64,000 bases of DNA from Solen grandis (lineage: Eukaryota > Mollusca > Bivalvia > Adapedonta > Solenidae), in NCBI GenBank assembly GCA_021229015.1, contig CM037788.1, positions 39,704,024 to 39,768,023 of the forward strand, written 5' to 3'. This document shows positions 11,937 to 22,929 of the stretch, piece after piece. Made by a program: the position numbers and the translations under genes. Under the pieces are notes generated by a model that did not search any database, was not told the DNA's origin, and worked only from the letters and a program-made list of their open reading frames with translations. Numbering within the stretch: the stretch's first letter is position 1; each line of letters opens with the position of its first letter.

Positions 11937-12030
11937 CGTCCAACCAACAGTAGTTCAGCCATTTTAAATATGAGACAGATATAGTGCTGCTACACTGCAG
12001 TATCGCGCCATAGATATTTTGCATGAACTT
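11937..12030 (-). mobile_element. SINE family S2, minus-strand 3' fragment
   Basis: It matches in reverse complement the 3' half of the fuller plus-strand copy at 56680-56960: the tail 'gggacg', then GAGACAGATATAGTGCTGC and CTGCAGTATCGCGCCATAGA (complement). The tRNA-like head is missing, which suggests 5' truncation. Confidence 0.7.
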
Positions 12031-12285
12031 ACCCATGATAACTTTGGTCGGACGGACCAAATGGCAAAGAGTTTTTATCTTGACATATTTTTTCTTGGTA
12101 TACCTCTGTATGCAATTTAATTTTGAAACTAAGCATTATTCCAACCAAATAAAAACAAAACAAACAATGCCTATTTAGTCCCCTTGTTTGATTACGGGTG
12201 TTTGATATAGGGCGAAACAAGCTCAGTAAAGATTGTACGAAATCGAAAAACTGCAAAAACAAGCAGCTCATATATTCTTAAAAGA

Positions 12286-12826
12286 CAGGGTTCCCACGGT
12301 CAGGGAAAAGTCGGGCAAAAATGATTTATTTTCAAGGTCAGGTAAAAGTCAGGGAAATTTAAAATTAGTCAGGGAAATTTGGAAATTCNNNNNNNNNNNN
12401 NNNNNNNNNNNNNNNNNNNNNNNNNNNNNNNNNNNNNNNNNNNNNNNNNNNNNNNNNNNNNNNNNNNNNNNNNNNNNNNNNNNNNNNNAGAAAAAGTCAG
12501 GGAAAAGTCAGGGAATTTTACAATCAAGGAATGCCGACCAAACAGCAGGAGGATTATAATAAGGAAAGGCTAAGGCAGTTTCTTCCATTTGGCTTTTTTC
12601 AGCCAGTTTGAATTGTCAGATTGGCATAATATTAAATAAGTTCCCAATAGCATTCAACTGGCACACCATCATTTCATGTTTGAAAATGAAAAATTATCTA
12701 GAAGTAACTTAGTTTTGAAAGATTTGTATTTGCCGCTTGATTTGCGCATAATTTGGTCAGGGAATTTTGAGTTTGGTCAGTGAAAAGTCAGGGAATTTTA
12801 TTTTTTTCAATTTTTTGGGAACCCTG
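12286..12826. mobile_element. short TIR element 'CAGGGTTCCCAC', contains an assembly gap
   Basis: The ends are CAGGGTTCCCAC and (complement) CAGGGTTCCCAAAAA, with AAAGA repeated on both sides (12281-12285 and 12827-12831). The interior is made of many copies of 'GTCAGGGAAA(A)' and 'GTCAGGGAATTTT'. CAGGG ends of this type are typical of hAT-like non-autonomous elements, but the clear duplication here is 5 bp, not 8. The 100-N gap falls inside the internal repeat, probably because the assembler could not resolve it. Confidence 0.7.
12389..12488. other. assembly gap (100 N)
   Basis: Exactly 100 N, a conventional placeholder. The true length is unknown. Frames drawn through it are artefacts. Confidence 1.
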
Positions 12827-13140
12827 AAAGAGGTATATACACACACGGTCTTAATTATTGAAAACTTAAGTTGGCTGCTAATACGGTCTCGTATCAAATA
12901 CCATGGTCTAATGCTAACTTACACAGCCTGATTGCATGATTCAGTTCCAAATTACATAACTTTGATGCTAAATGTAGTATTTCATGGCAATCAGATGTAT
13001 CTAAGATTAGTAGCTTATGGAAACTTCCTATATCTAATAACTTATCATACAGTAGTTGCCCTTAAGCAATAGAACACGAAAGAAACGCTTTAAAAAGTTG
13101 TTTGAAATTGCACTTATTAAAACATGGGTAACACATTGCA

Positions 13141-13737
13141 AATTACGTATGAATTTAATAGGTATTTCGGCGTTCACACTTTTTTTTTTATCTCCGACAG
13201 TTTTCCATCAGGATATTGTTTTTGAATCATTTATTCAGATTTCATCATTATAATAACTGAGTAATAGTGTAAGCTGCTTAAAAACTATTTCACAAAAATG
13301 AAATAAAAACACCATTTTTCTGATATAAACTCATATGTTTAAGGAATTTGAATCATTTACTTCATCATTTCTTGATGGAAGTACATGAAGTTTTGTTCAT
13401 TTTTAATGGCTACTCATAGTATTTGTATATGTTAGGAGGACCATATTATATAATGGCTTTGCCAAGTATGTTTTCCTTTGAAGATAAAGGTCTTTTTATT
13501 ATTAAACCAAACACAAACCACAAATCGATGGGTAAAAGCGAAACAAGGCTAAGTGCATATACATGTACATGTATACGTAAAAGCACGTCTAGTTTCGCTC
13601 TCATCCCTCGAAATGAAATACAACCTTAACCAAATCCTCTTCCCGACTCAAACACACACACAGGTGCCTGAGGACGAGGTACATTTTTTTTATCAATTAC
13701 GCATATAAATGTATATCAAATATTGTATTGTTTTTCC
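13141..13737. other. no gene seen
   Basis: AT-rich sequence. The 68-codon frame at 13423-13629 has no recognisable motif. A short ACACAC run lies near 13650. Confidence 0.5.
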
Positions 13738-13984
13738 CACTATGGCGTGTACTACGTTGCAATATTATATATATTTTATTTATGTGCAATAAATATAATT
13801 TATATTCTATTTTTATCATTTATATGCAACACTTCTTATTTAAATTCAATTTTTTTATTTTTTATTTATTTTGTTCATTTACATCTATAGTCATACATTT
13901 CAACTTGACAGTTTTGCTAATTCATATTCTATATTTTTTATGTAATTTATATTTCGTTCATTTATTGTTCCTTCCCATGGGAAG

Positions 13985-14516
13985 GAACATCTATAGTCAT
14001 ACATTTCAACTTGACAGTTTCAGATTCGCTTCCTGCGGAGATGTTATCCCGCTTAGTATCTAATTTGCCTCATGATACCTACGATGAGACGGTATCCAAT
14101 CGGAAGTGACGTGATAGCAGAAACCGCCATTTTATTTCACGTGATGTCCGCCATTTAACCGCCATTTTATCGGCCATTTTAGTCAGTCTAGCAGGTGCGC
14201 GTAGGTTTAAATTACGGCTTCGTGTTGTCCCGTTTAAGAAAATACGATGTCAGCCTAAATTAAACTTAGCCCTATTTAAGTCCTTGAATTTCTTGCTTCA
14301 TTTCCTGTGCTACCATGATTTAAAGAAAAAAGAAGAACTTAAGAAAGGTTTGACTTGGAGAGAAATGTTCAACCACCAATACAGTTTGTCCTTTTCGTAC
14401 TCTAAGGTTATCCCTTCCATATGCAAATGCTGAAAAACAGCTTTCACTTCATACTTCATAGTTTAGAAATGCCCTGGAAGGAACTTTTGGTAGGCTAAAA
14501 CTTTATTAGCATTTAT
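13985..14516. repeat. extra segment in left arm, preceded by a direct duplication
   Basis: This block has no counterpart in the right arm. A 30-odd-base sequence containing ATAGTCATACATTTCAACTT occurs just inside it and again 108 bases upstream. The palindrome TTCCTTCCCATGGGAAGGAA sits between the two copies at about 13969-13988. It could be a small insertion followed by local duplication. The mechanism is inferred. Confidence 0.45.
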
Positions 14517-16138
14517 TTAGTATTCTTTTTTGTTCATTCAAATGCTGCTTTTTCTATTCGTATGGTAAAACACGCTCGTTCGTATGGAATCAAATTTCCA
14601 TTTATATTCTATTATTGAATTTTTGGAAATGAGTGATGTAATGAACCATTGGTTAATTTACAGGGGATTGTTTAACCTGCGGGCCTCTTGGGGCATGTTT
14701 AACTTGCGGGCCTTTGTGGCTCTTATGTGTTTCCTAAGTAAAAAATAGTTTACAATGTGGTGTTTGTATTTGATATGGAAAATGACTATTTCAACATAAG
14801 TTTCATTTTATTTTTATTGGTTTTCATTTTTTTTCCATGTTACGTTGGTTTAGATATACTACCAGCATCGGACGTTCTTGTGGACCCCATTCGGGTATAA
14901 AGTAAACATCATCTTAATAGTAACGTTTGCTTTTAATGTCATGTGACTATTTAAACATTAAATTTAGTTTATTTGATGTTATTTGAAGAAAAAAAGAAGT
15001 GTTTTTATGTGTATCTGTAAACGTTTGCGTTATCTCATTTTTATCCCTTTCGATTTGTATCTTCACGGAAAGGAAGCCTGCTTCTTCCAGATATGAAATA
15101 TGTTGACAAATCATATAACTGGACAGAAGTTCTCTTCTACCTCTTGAATACGAAAAATATAGAAATCGAGAACGTGAGAACAGACGGAAGTAAACAAAAC
15201 AAAATATGCTCAAGTGTGTTATAATGTAAGAATTTATTTCTAGCATGAAAAAGGTTGCGAAATAAATAAATAAACAAATAAACAAATAAATAAATCAGTT
15301 AAAACAAGAAATATCTTTAAAAAAGATATTCGGCGTAGGATGACAGAAAAACGAGATTTCCAGTCTTCTAGAACATTCCGAGGAAAAGCGCGCGAAAGAC
15401 CGACGCACAACAAATTTAGTACGCTCTAGAAATAGTTCAGTATTTTTTCTATGAAATATACTTATTTATAGACGGTAATACAAAAAATTTATATCTGTAA
15501 ATAGGCTTGTTTGATATTTGTTCATATCATTATTGCATATGACAATTATGATATAAAAGCGTTATTAGTTGTTTTGGTTTTGGCGAATTAATTTTCAATG
15601 AAAGCATCTCGGCAGGCTGGAAGAATTCAATATACATAGTTATTAAGGGGTTTCATGTCATAACACGGTGGATTCTTTTTTGTTGTTTTAAATCATTTTC
15701 ACAAAGTAGCATTCCTCAATTGATGGAAAAGGATTGTATTTAACTTACTGAAATCTGTTTCATGTTTACATTAAAAAGAAAAGTAATGACACCAAGCTGA
15801 ATGATATAATTATATACAAGCTGCACCCCTTATTTACAGTAATTTTATAGTCCATAACGATGCGTTAACCAATAACAGGAGTCCTTTTATTCAGCTTAGA
15901 ATTATTTACCGCTGTTAGCGTACATTTGATTGGTTTAAGATGAGAGTTGAAATCGAAATTATACAGAAAATTAGTGCAGACAATACAAGGGGGAGCTATT
16001 TAGAAAGGGGACATTAATTAGAAACAATACGGTATACGAACATATTTCTTTCATACTGGTAATTTCAAAATTCAACTACAGACATCAGATATATAGCTTT
16101 ATAGCTTTATACACTTTAAAACATCCGGTAACCCTTCC

Positions 16139-16141
<3 letters not shown>

Positions 16142-16175
<34 letters not shown>

Positions 16176-16180
16176 ACACC
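16142..16180. repeat. (CA)n microsatellite
   Basis: About 15 CA units, then interrupted CA/TA sequence, inside the 13.7-18.3 kb inverted-repeat element. Confidence 0.95.
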
Positions 16181-18292
16181 TACCTATGGGTTTCACCAGA
16201 ACACGGCAATGATTAAAGAAATAATTTTTTTTTTTTAATTTAACTCAATTTGTCTAAGTTTGTTGTGTTTATACTAAACAAAATCACATTCTATACGAAA
16301 AGTTATCACTTTACGCCATCTTGTCTGTTGTCGTCTTCCAAAGATTGAGTGGAACACCAGCCGAAAAATCGAATGTGTAACACGTTCAATTCCAAAATTT
16401 GAAGACCTGCTGAAGTACAAATCGATGAGAGTCTCCCTCTCTGTATATAGAAACAATTATATATAACGATATGTATATTTTCCAGCAATAAATATAAGCA
16501 AAAAGTGATTAGTTTACAAATATTTATTTACATAAAATTCGTACATCAAATAGTTAATGAATTTAACAGAGTCAAGGGATAGGAGTAACTAGAACGAAAG
16601 CTTTAAGGTTGTGCAGTTCCTAAAACAAATGTACAAGACCCATTCAGCATGGTAATATCCCGCTATACATATATATAATGGAACCATTTCACGGGACATA
16701 TTTTGTTACAACTTTTATTTTAAATCGTCTATACAATCCGGAAGTTTACATGTGCAGTGTATGGGAAGCTATACGACTTTGTAGATGGCATTTTGGGCTT
16801 TCTTTGTATTATGGAAAATGGTATCATTTTCCCATTTTGTTAGCACGAAATAAGGTGAAATTCTATATCTAATACTGACATCGTCTGTGTAGTTTAACTA
16901 TGAAAGCAATTGCAGATACACCACAGTCTGACATGTTAGGTTGTTGCTGAACTACGGGACTATTGTTATTAAGGAATGACGCATTTCTATTTCAGTGTAT
17001 TTGACAGAGCTGAATTTATTGTTTTTCAGTGTCCTGTTTGTCTTTAAACTATCTAGAAAAAAACATGTTACCGGAAGAGTTTTTGCAGGAAACTACCCAA
17101 TGCTAATATCCGTTGAAATGAGTCTCGGCCGAAGTTACGGGAATATTGTTCATAGATTTGTTGAGATTCCATCTCTGAGATGCTACAACGAATTGTGGTG
17201 CATTCAACGTACATTGTGTTCGACTAGGATCTGGGAGATGTTTTTAAATTCATTTTAAGGAGCCACATTTCTGAACCAAAACTCTCATCACCTCTATTAT
17301 CGCTAAGTGTTACTGCCTCATTAAACTTAACTTCATTTAAATCTGATTTTCTTTCCTTTACGGGGTACTCATACAGAGTTTTCTTCTAAAGGCGTATTTC
17401 ACAATAGCGGCATTTTACTATATAGACAAAGAAGGAAAATCAAAACTAACGAATGTTTTTATTAAACTTATTGTTATAGAGAATTACACTAGAAACAGAT
17501 ATATGGGATAAAAATGGGGATCTCCATGCTACTTTTTGAGTTATCTGCCCCTGCCCCTAAACCAACCAAAATGCCCAAAAGTATTTTTTATGCATCACAG
17601 TAGTTTTTAATTTAAAAAGATAAATGTATAGAACAGAACTGAACCGAAAATAACTTTATTTCTCAATGGCACAGTTAAAATTTATTTACCTTGTCAATAT
17701 TCTACTATGACAACATTTTTCTAGTACTGAAAATCTATATCTTTCTATTTCTAGCACCTTTTTACCAAAAGGCCCGCAATAGGACCGCAAAGGCTCGCTG
17801 ATTAAACAAGCCCCAATCAATAGACCACAAACTCAGCCGCCTTACAGTTGTCGAGTAAAGTAGCGTAGCGTGATGTAACCAGTGCGCGGTGTTTGAATTG
17901 ACCAATCATATTAATTGTTCATTACGCCACTCATTTACAGAACATAAAATTTAATGAACATTTGATACCATACGAAAGAGCGTTTTTTTTTACCATACGA
18001 ATAAAGAAAGTAGCATTTGAATGAATAAATGAACATTTGATACCATACGAATGAGTGCTTTTTACCATACGAATAGAAAATGTAACAAAAAAAACAAAAA
18101 ATAAAAAATTAAATAAAAAAAACAATATAAATAAACAAAGTAGAGTATAAATCGAAAAAAGAACAATATAAATATCCAAACATTGAATTTAAATAACAAG
18201 TGTTGCATATAAATGATAAAAAATTAGAATATAAATGCTATTTATTGCACGAAAATAGAATATATCGAATATTACAACGTAATACACGCCAC

Positions 18293-18698
18293 ATCCCACT
18301 TAGTTCCTTGTTCAAACATACAAAAAGCAAAAACAAAAGAAATATTTTCGATGTAAATGTTAAACAAGATTAACCGTTTCTGTTATATATTTTTATACCG
18401 GTATTCACAAAAATCATCAACAACAACAACAACAAAAACCAAAAAAAACAACAACATCAAAACATCAGCAACCTGTTAACAAGCTCCTATGCCAATACCA
18501 TAAAAGACAATTTATGGTAAACTACCAACCCCCCCGCCCCCACTCACACACAGACTAACAACACGGAACATATATTCAACCAACCTTGCCAGTCTACCTC
18601 AGCCCATTCGTATTGCGTTGTTCTTTACATTTAGTAGCAAGGTTATGTTCAATGAGGTGTACCTCACGTTTTATTTATGACGATATAAATATACTATC
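18293..18698. other. no gene seen
   Basis: AT-rich spacer between two inverted-repeat elements, with an imperfect (CAA)n tract at about 18418-18470 and a C-rich patch at 18529-18542. Confidence 0.5.
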
Positions 18699-19727
18699 GT
18701 ACGGAAGCCTATTACAGCCATTGCGTTTTGTGTTCTGAGGTATTATACGTTATGAGATAGGTCTTATGACTTAGTCCTTAGGTCTTAGGCTTTACGTGAT
18801 AAAAAGGCAAAGCACTTGCAACATGACAAAACGATGGCGGACGAGTCCTCAACTATTCACCAATTTCAAAGGAAATGAATATGAAAACGATTTTTAAGTA
18901 GGCGTGAGTAATAAAATACCTTGTTTGTGTAGCCTGTTAAAATTTAGCAGATCTATGGTAGTCATATAATCTGATATTGGATCTATATTCCTATGTCATA
19001 AGACATAAGTCATAGCACATAATTACTAATATATAGGTCAGACTGCATAATTTATAATCATAAGACAAAATTGCAGCCTGACTCTTGTGTTATGAATTAT
19101 GCCTTATGTCATATAACTTGTGTATATGAAAAGTGCGGCAAAATCCCCACATTTGCTTAACATGGCATAGAAAGGGAGTGGAAGTGAAATAATGATTGTT
19201 TGGTAAGTAATACCAATTTTGTCTTATGATTATGACTTATGTATTAGTAATTATGTGTTATGACTTATGTCTTATGACATAGGAATATAGATCAGATATC
19301 ACAGGGTGCGTTCAATTTGATTACTCGGGTTAACCTACTAGAGTAGTCCAGGATAACTCGGGTGACTTAGGTGAGGCCGATAAATCCGAACGGCTAGGGG
19401 TGAAATAGTTTGCTTGTTGTTAGTGCTGCCACACTGCAGTATCACAACGTAGACATGTGGCATGATACCACACCAAGTCAACAATCCTGACACCGGACCA
19501 ACCAATCCTGGAACTATCCTTATATGCTGAGCGCTAAGCTCACGCCTACTTAAAAATCGTTTTCATATTCATTTCCTTTGAAATTGGTGAATAGTTGAGG
19601 ACTCGTCCGCCATCGTTTTGTCATGTTGCAAGTGCTTTACCTTTTTATCACGTAATGACCAAGTCATAAGACCTAGCGTATAATACCTGACAAACGCCTA
19701 AGACAGTGGCCCTAATAGGCTTCCGTA
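18699..19727. mobile_element. 1.03-kb palindromic element with a nested SINE
   Basis: GTACGGAAGCCTATTA at 18699 faces TAATAGGCTTCCGTAC ending at 19727. Further in, AAGCACTTGCAACATGACAA (about 18811) and the 'acgatggcggacgagtcc' block face their complements at 19560-19640. An inner pair of TCATAAGACATAAGTCAT-like blocks (about 18995) faces 19240-19285. The right side is longer because a SINE sits between the inner and outer pairs (19395-19550). No ORF. The palindrome therefore predates the SINE. Confidence 0.8.
19395..19550 (-). mobile_element. SINE family S2 inserted in the palindromic element
   Basis: In reverse complement it matches the S2 copy at 56680-56960: AGTGCTGCCACACTGCAGTA, then GACATGTGGCATGATACCAC, then GACACCGGACCAACCAATCC and TCCTTATATGCTGAGCGC. 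The head is missing. It is present only in the right half of the palindrome. Confidence 0.75.
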
Positions 19728-20035
19728 CTACGTGGATATTTTGGGTGCGACGCTGTAAGTAACTGTTCACTGGCGTGTAAAGAAATCATAGATGGGAAAA
19801 ATAATAGCACAATACATATTTACTAGACGCAAGTACGGATTAACTGGAAAGGATATGTAAGGTTTGTCTTTAGAAAAGTGTTATCTTCTATTAATGCTGG
19901 CATTGCAACTAGGTGTTCTAGGCTCGTGTAACCACATACTTTTATTTCTAGATATGCATATTGTAGTATTTGATGACGATTATTTTCGGATGTGTTTAAT
20001 CTGTATTAATACTACACACACTGAAATATATGTAT

Positions 20036-20212
20036 ATATAGATAAATTGATGGACAGACAGATAGAAATAAAGATAGATGGATAGAAAGAAAAAAAGATA
20101 GATAGATAAATATATGACTGAATCAACATACAGATAGATAAATAAATACATGTCAATAGGCAGACAGACAGGTAAATAGAACAGACAGACAGATGGACGG
20201 ACGGACATGTGA
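20036..20212. repeat. imperfect GATA/GACA tetranucleotide repeat
   Basis: Runs of GATA, GACA and GATG units on the plus strand. The long minus-strand frames across it (rich in Y, L, S, I) are products of the 4-bp repeat. Confidence 0.95.
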
Positions 20213-20318
20213 ACACATTTGAACTGTAGATTCTGTGAATTCTTAATCTGATGTAACAGTCATTAATGATTATATCAATAGGAGCATACAAAAGGAGGAA
20301 GTGCTGGGAACTTCCAAA

Positions 20319-20424
20319 ATGAAGATTCTGGGATGGCACTGTGGTCCGAAATCACGTGGTACCCTTCTGCTGTTATGTCTTCTGATAATTTGTTTGAACA
20401 TTAACATCATTCTGATACGGATAG
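20319..20424 (+). CDS. candidate first coding exon: type II signal anchor
   Basis: ATG at 20319 is the first in its frame after an in-frame stop (TAA at 20244-20246). It opens a 35-codon stretch starting MKILGWHCGPKSRG, a short basic cytosolic head. A hydrophobic segment at residues 15-33 (TLLLLCLLIICLNINIILI) follows, with R34 close behind. The exon ends G|GTAAGT (donor at 20425-20430), a full match to the donor consensus, in phase 1. This layout is typical of the first exon of Golgi glycosyltransferases and sulfotransferases. A sulfotransferase gene lacking a visible N-terminal anchor lies on the same strand at 58.8 kb. However, its exon requires an incoming phase of 2, so a direct splice would break the frame and at least one more exon would be needed. 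It could also belong to another gene. No homologue was recognised. Confidence 0.5.
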
Positions 20425-21858
20425 GTAAGTCATGATGACACATGTCAAACATTTTTTTTTTATATTTTAAAATGTCTCAAATCTTCTACCACTGTAATCT
20501 TATTGTTATTACATGTTTTATTTATTTATTTTGACAATTCAAATTTTCTGTAAGGACATTCTAATGGTAGCATGTGTGCACACTTTCTTTTCTATAGGTC
20601 TGCAAATAATAGTTACAAACTCTTAAAATATGAGTTGAGGCCTAAATCTCGAACTTTTCTACACTCAAAAGAATTCCCAATTATTAACAAAGAGGATAGA
20701 CATTTTGCATATAGGCCTATGCTACTTTAAGCATGTCCTTTCAGAAAATGATCATCGATATTTTCAAAACTTATCAGGAGATGAGACTTATAATTTAAGA
20801 ACAACCTTAGTTTGAGATGGGCCTGAACGTTTCATATTGTCTTCTTATCATTACTGAAATGGACTTTAAACTTGTTAAAATGCTGAAAATATTTTGAACA
20901 GCCCTTGTTTTACAAACACTTCTAATTATAGGAAACATGTTTGGATAAATTTAAATATGACAAGTTACAAAAATATAGAAAATGATAGTAAAAACTCATT
21001 TATTCTCTAATTCATATGAATAGTTTAACGTGAAATAACTTACTTTTAAATTTTTATGCGACACATTTATAAGTGATTACGAGTTCGATTTTGCGAATTT
21101 TTAAAATTGCGAAATAATTATTCGTAAAATCAAAATGTTATCGGTCATTACGCATATATATTCACAAAAATAAAATAAAAACAAAAACAAAAAACAACAA
21201 CCAAAAAAAAAAAAAATATCATCGACAAAAAAAAAACAAAAAAAAAAGTGTAGGGTTATTAAGAAATATCGATTAATTTTCACGAAATGATATTTCTTTT
21301 TTGACATTTCATAATTCATACCTGTCAAGTCTCATGCACTGAGCGTGAGAATCACGCATTCATTACACAAATACCGACGCTCTCACGCTATTGTTTAAAT
21401 TTTATCACGTCACGCAAGTGCACAAATTTCAGATATTTGAAAGTATATTTTCAACAAAATTGTGCAACTCGGCACCTTTTTTGTATCGTACTTCTGGATC
21501 AGTAAGTTTTAATTGTTACTCCGACGTCTACGTTATGCAAAGTTTCAAAGAAATGGACCGAGGCGGGCATTTATTTACATAGATATATATCAGATGAAAG
21601 TAAAGAAAAAGGACACGTTACTTTTGCTAATCCATAATGTTTATGCATGTTGTTGTTTTTCTGATTATATATCTTGATAAAATGCTGAATAAAGGATATA
21701 ACTATCTGATGAATAATCCATCAATCATATACAGATCATCATTATCATCATCATCAACAAACGACAACAGCACATGGAAATATCCCTAAGAAACCAATTG
21801 ATTAATTTTCATTCAACCTTAACATTAAAAGTGTTACATGTGCAAGTGTATCTCAGAT
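20425..21858. other. probable intron or intergenic, no gene seen
   Basis: AT-rich with A-tracts at about 21175-21250. No coding pattern or element ends recognised. Confidence 0.45.
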
Positions 21859-22125
21859 CTAGTTAGTGCCTTGTGAATTTATAGAAAATTCAGAAAAAAG
21901 TCTATCCTGAGCCACGTCTAAATAATTGCTTTGATCATAGATATATGAAAGTGATATTTTGTTCATATTACTATAGCCTGTCCTGCCATTCCTGTCAATA
22001 CTACCACAGTGACATACAAAAAGAACTGTGATACAGAGTATCACGGCGGGCCCACAAACTAGGCCGAAAGACATGTAGATTTCCAAACTTTCTTTTGTGC
22101 AGATTTCGAAAGCTCTGGACGTCAT
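21859..22125 (-). CDS. orphan 88-codon ORF with one membrane segment
   Basis: The frame begins just after an in-frame TGA and encodes an 88-residue protein. Residues about 18-40 (MSFGLVCGPAVILCITVLFV then CHCG) form a convincing membrane segment. A polar tail follows, with tyrosines in GYSNMNK and SYIYDQSNYLDV; YSNM fits the YxxM pattern bound by PI3-kinase SH2 domains. This looks like the last exon of a single-pass receptor. Against that, the only upstream AG in range (aacag) lacks a polypyrimidine tract, and no poly(A) signal is obvious. It may be chance. I cannot name a family. Confidence 0.22.
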   Translation of the reverse strand: MTSRAFEICTKESLEIYMSFGLVCGPAVILCITVLFVCHCGSIDRNGRTGYSNMNKISLSYIYDQSNYLDVAQDRLFSEFSINSQGTN

Positions 22126-22394
22126 ACAAACTGTTCATGGTCTTTGTCCGTCTACCAGTCTTATTGGTAAAGAAAACCAATGCTAGCAAAAATTGCTCTA
22201 TCGATGCATTGAACCAAGTTGATTCATCAATCCTTTCAGGAATATCAACTAAGTATTTTATTTACACATTCAAAACAAAAATGCACACAACTTCAGTTTA
22301 TAAAAAGTTATTTTTTTTTTCAAAAGACAACAAAGGACAAAATATTCTGCGTATTAAAAAAACCCCGCAAGGAAAGCAAAAGAAATAAAGGTTA

Positions 22395-22465
22395 TTGGGG
22401 ATGGAACTCATGATATTTGACGTACTAGATCGGCCCCGTTACCAACTACACCACTGTGGCACCAT
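22395..22465 (-). mobile_element. tRNA-like sequence (probable SINE head)
   Basis: On the minus strand the sequence reads GGTGCCACAGTGGTGTAGTTGG (A-box match at TGGTGTAGTTGG) and then GAGTTCCATCCCC (degenerate B box) at tRNA-like spacing. The 3' half does not pair with the 5' end, so it is not a functional tRNA as read here. Confidence 0.35.
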
Positions 22466-22469
22466 ACAA

Positions 22470-22929
22470 TGTGCGACGTGGTTTTATTCATTTAAACAAA
22501 TCCACGCTTTTTCTAAAAATAAACGCCCGCTACTCGAAATTGTTTAGTTTTTTTTTCTTGTTTAAATAGAAAGATTAAATTTTCATTTGCAAATTGAAAT
22601 AATGGAGAAAGAATAAGTTGTGACGGACATAAAAAACCTACAAATATCCAATTGTAACCAAAGACTGTGTCCTGAATATTCGTGTTTTTAAGTATGAAGA
22701 AAGATTCGCAAATTCTCAATATACCGCCTCGACAGGTCGGGTAAAAGTGGGAACCTGCAATGAGTTATTATCCTTGAACTTAATGAAGACAATTTATGCA
22801 CCAATCTTGAGTTCTATCTTGGCTATGTCTGGCTGAATGATGACTTGTTTTATTGAACAACCATAGAGATTACTACGGAATAAATTTGGGTGTTCATGTA
22901 AAGCAATAAAATATGAAATAGGAGTAACT
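22470..22929. other. no gene seen
   Basis: AT-rich. The right part may belong to the upstream portion of the LINE remnant that follows, but no reading frame is convincing. Confidence 0.4.

Larger units (their letters stand above)
12205..13140 (+). pseudogene. decayed LINE reverse-transcriptase C-terminus, interrupted
   Basis: Upstream of the insert at 12286 the frame reads IEKLQKQAAHIFLKD, like the 'LEKLQKRAAR' segment found after the polymerase domain of APE-type LINEs. Downstream of 12826 short stretches (LSWLLIRSRIKYHG, TLMLNVVFHGN, NRTRKKRFKKLFE) in shifting frames resemble the following C-terminal region. Many frame changes and stops. The similarity is weak, so the assignment is tentative. 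The clade cannot be named. Confidence 0.4.
13738..18292. mobile_element. about 4.55-kb element bounded by long inverted repeats
   Basis: The left arm starts near TGGCGTGTACTACGTTG (13744) and the right arm ends with the complement of TGGCGTGTATTACGTTG (about 18285). 13738-13870 pairs with about 18150-18292 (shared AACACTTCTTATTTAAATTC-like block). 14517-14716 pairs with about 17765-18075 (shared TTCGTATGGTATCAAAT-like block and 'gcgggcctttgtggct'). The left arm carries about 540 extra bases (13985-14516), and a direct duplication (ATAGTCATACATTTCAACTT near 13886 and 13994) marks the start of that extra DNA. The interior has no transposase-like ORF, so the element would be non-autonomous, or the structure is an inverted duplication. 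Confidence 0.65.

Noticed and set aside
12233..12573. ORFs running through the N block (also 62358-62640)
   Set aside because: Unknown bases translated as X; not evidence of coding.
13728..14063. 111-codon hydrophobic ORF
   Set aside because: It lies in the AT-rich arm of an inverted repeat; F/I/L/Y richness follows from base composition.
19980..20339. 119-codon minus-strand ORF rich in Y, L, S, I
   Set aside because: It is the GATA/GACA tetranucleotide repeat in translation.
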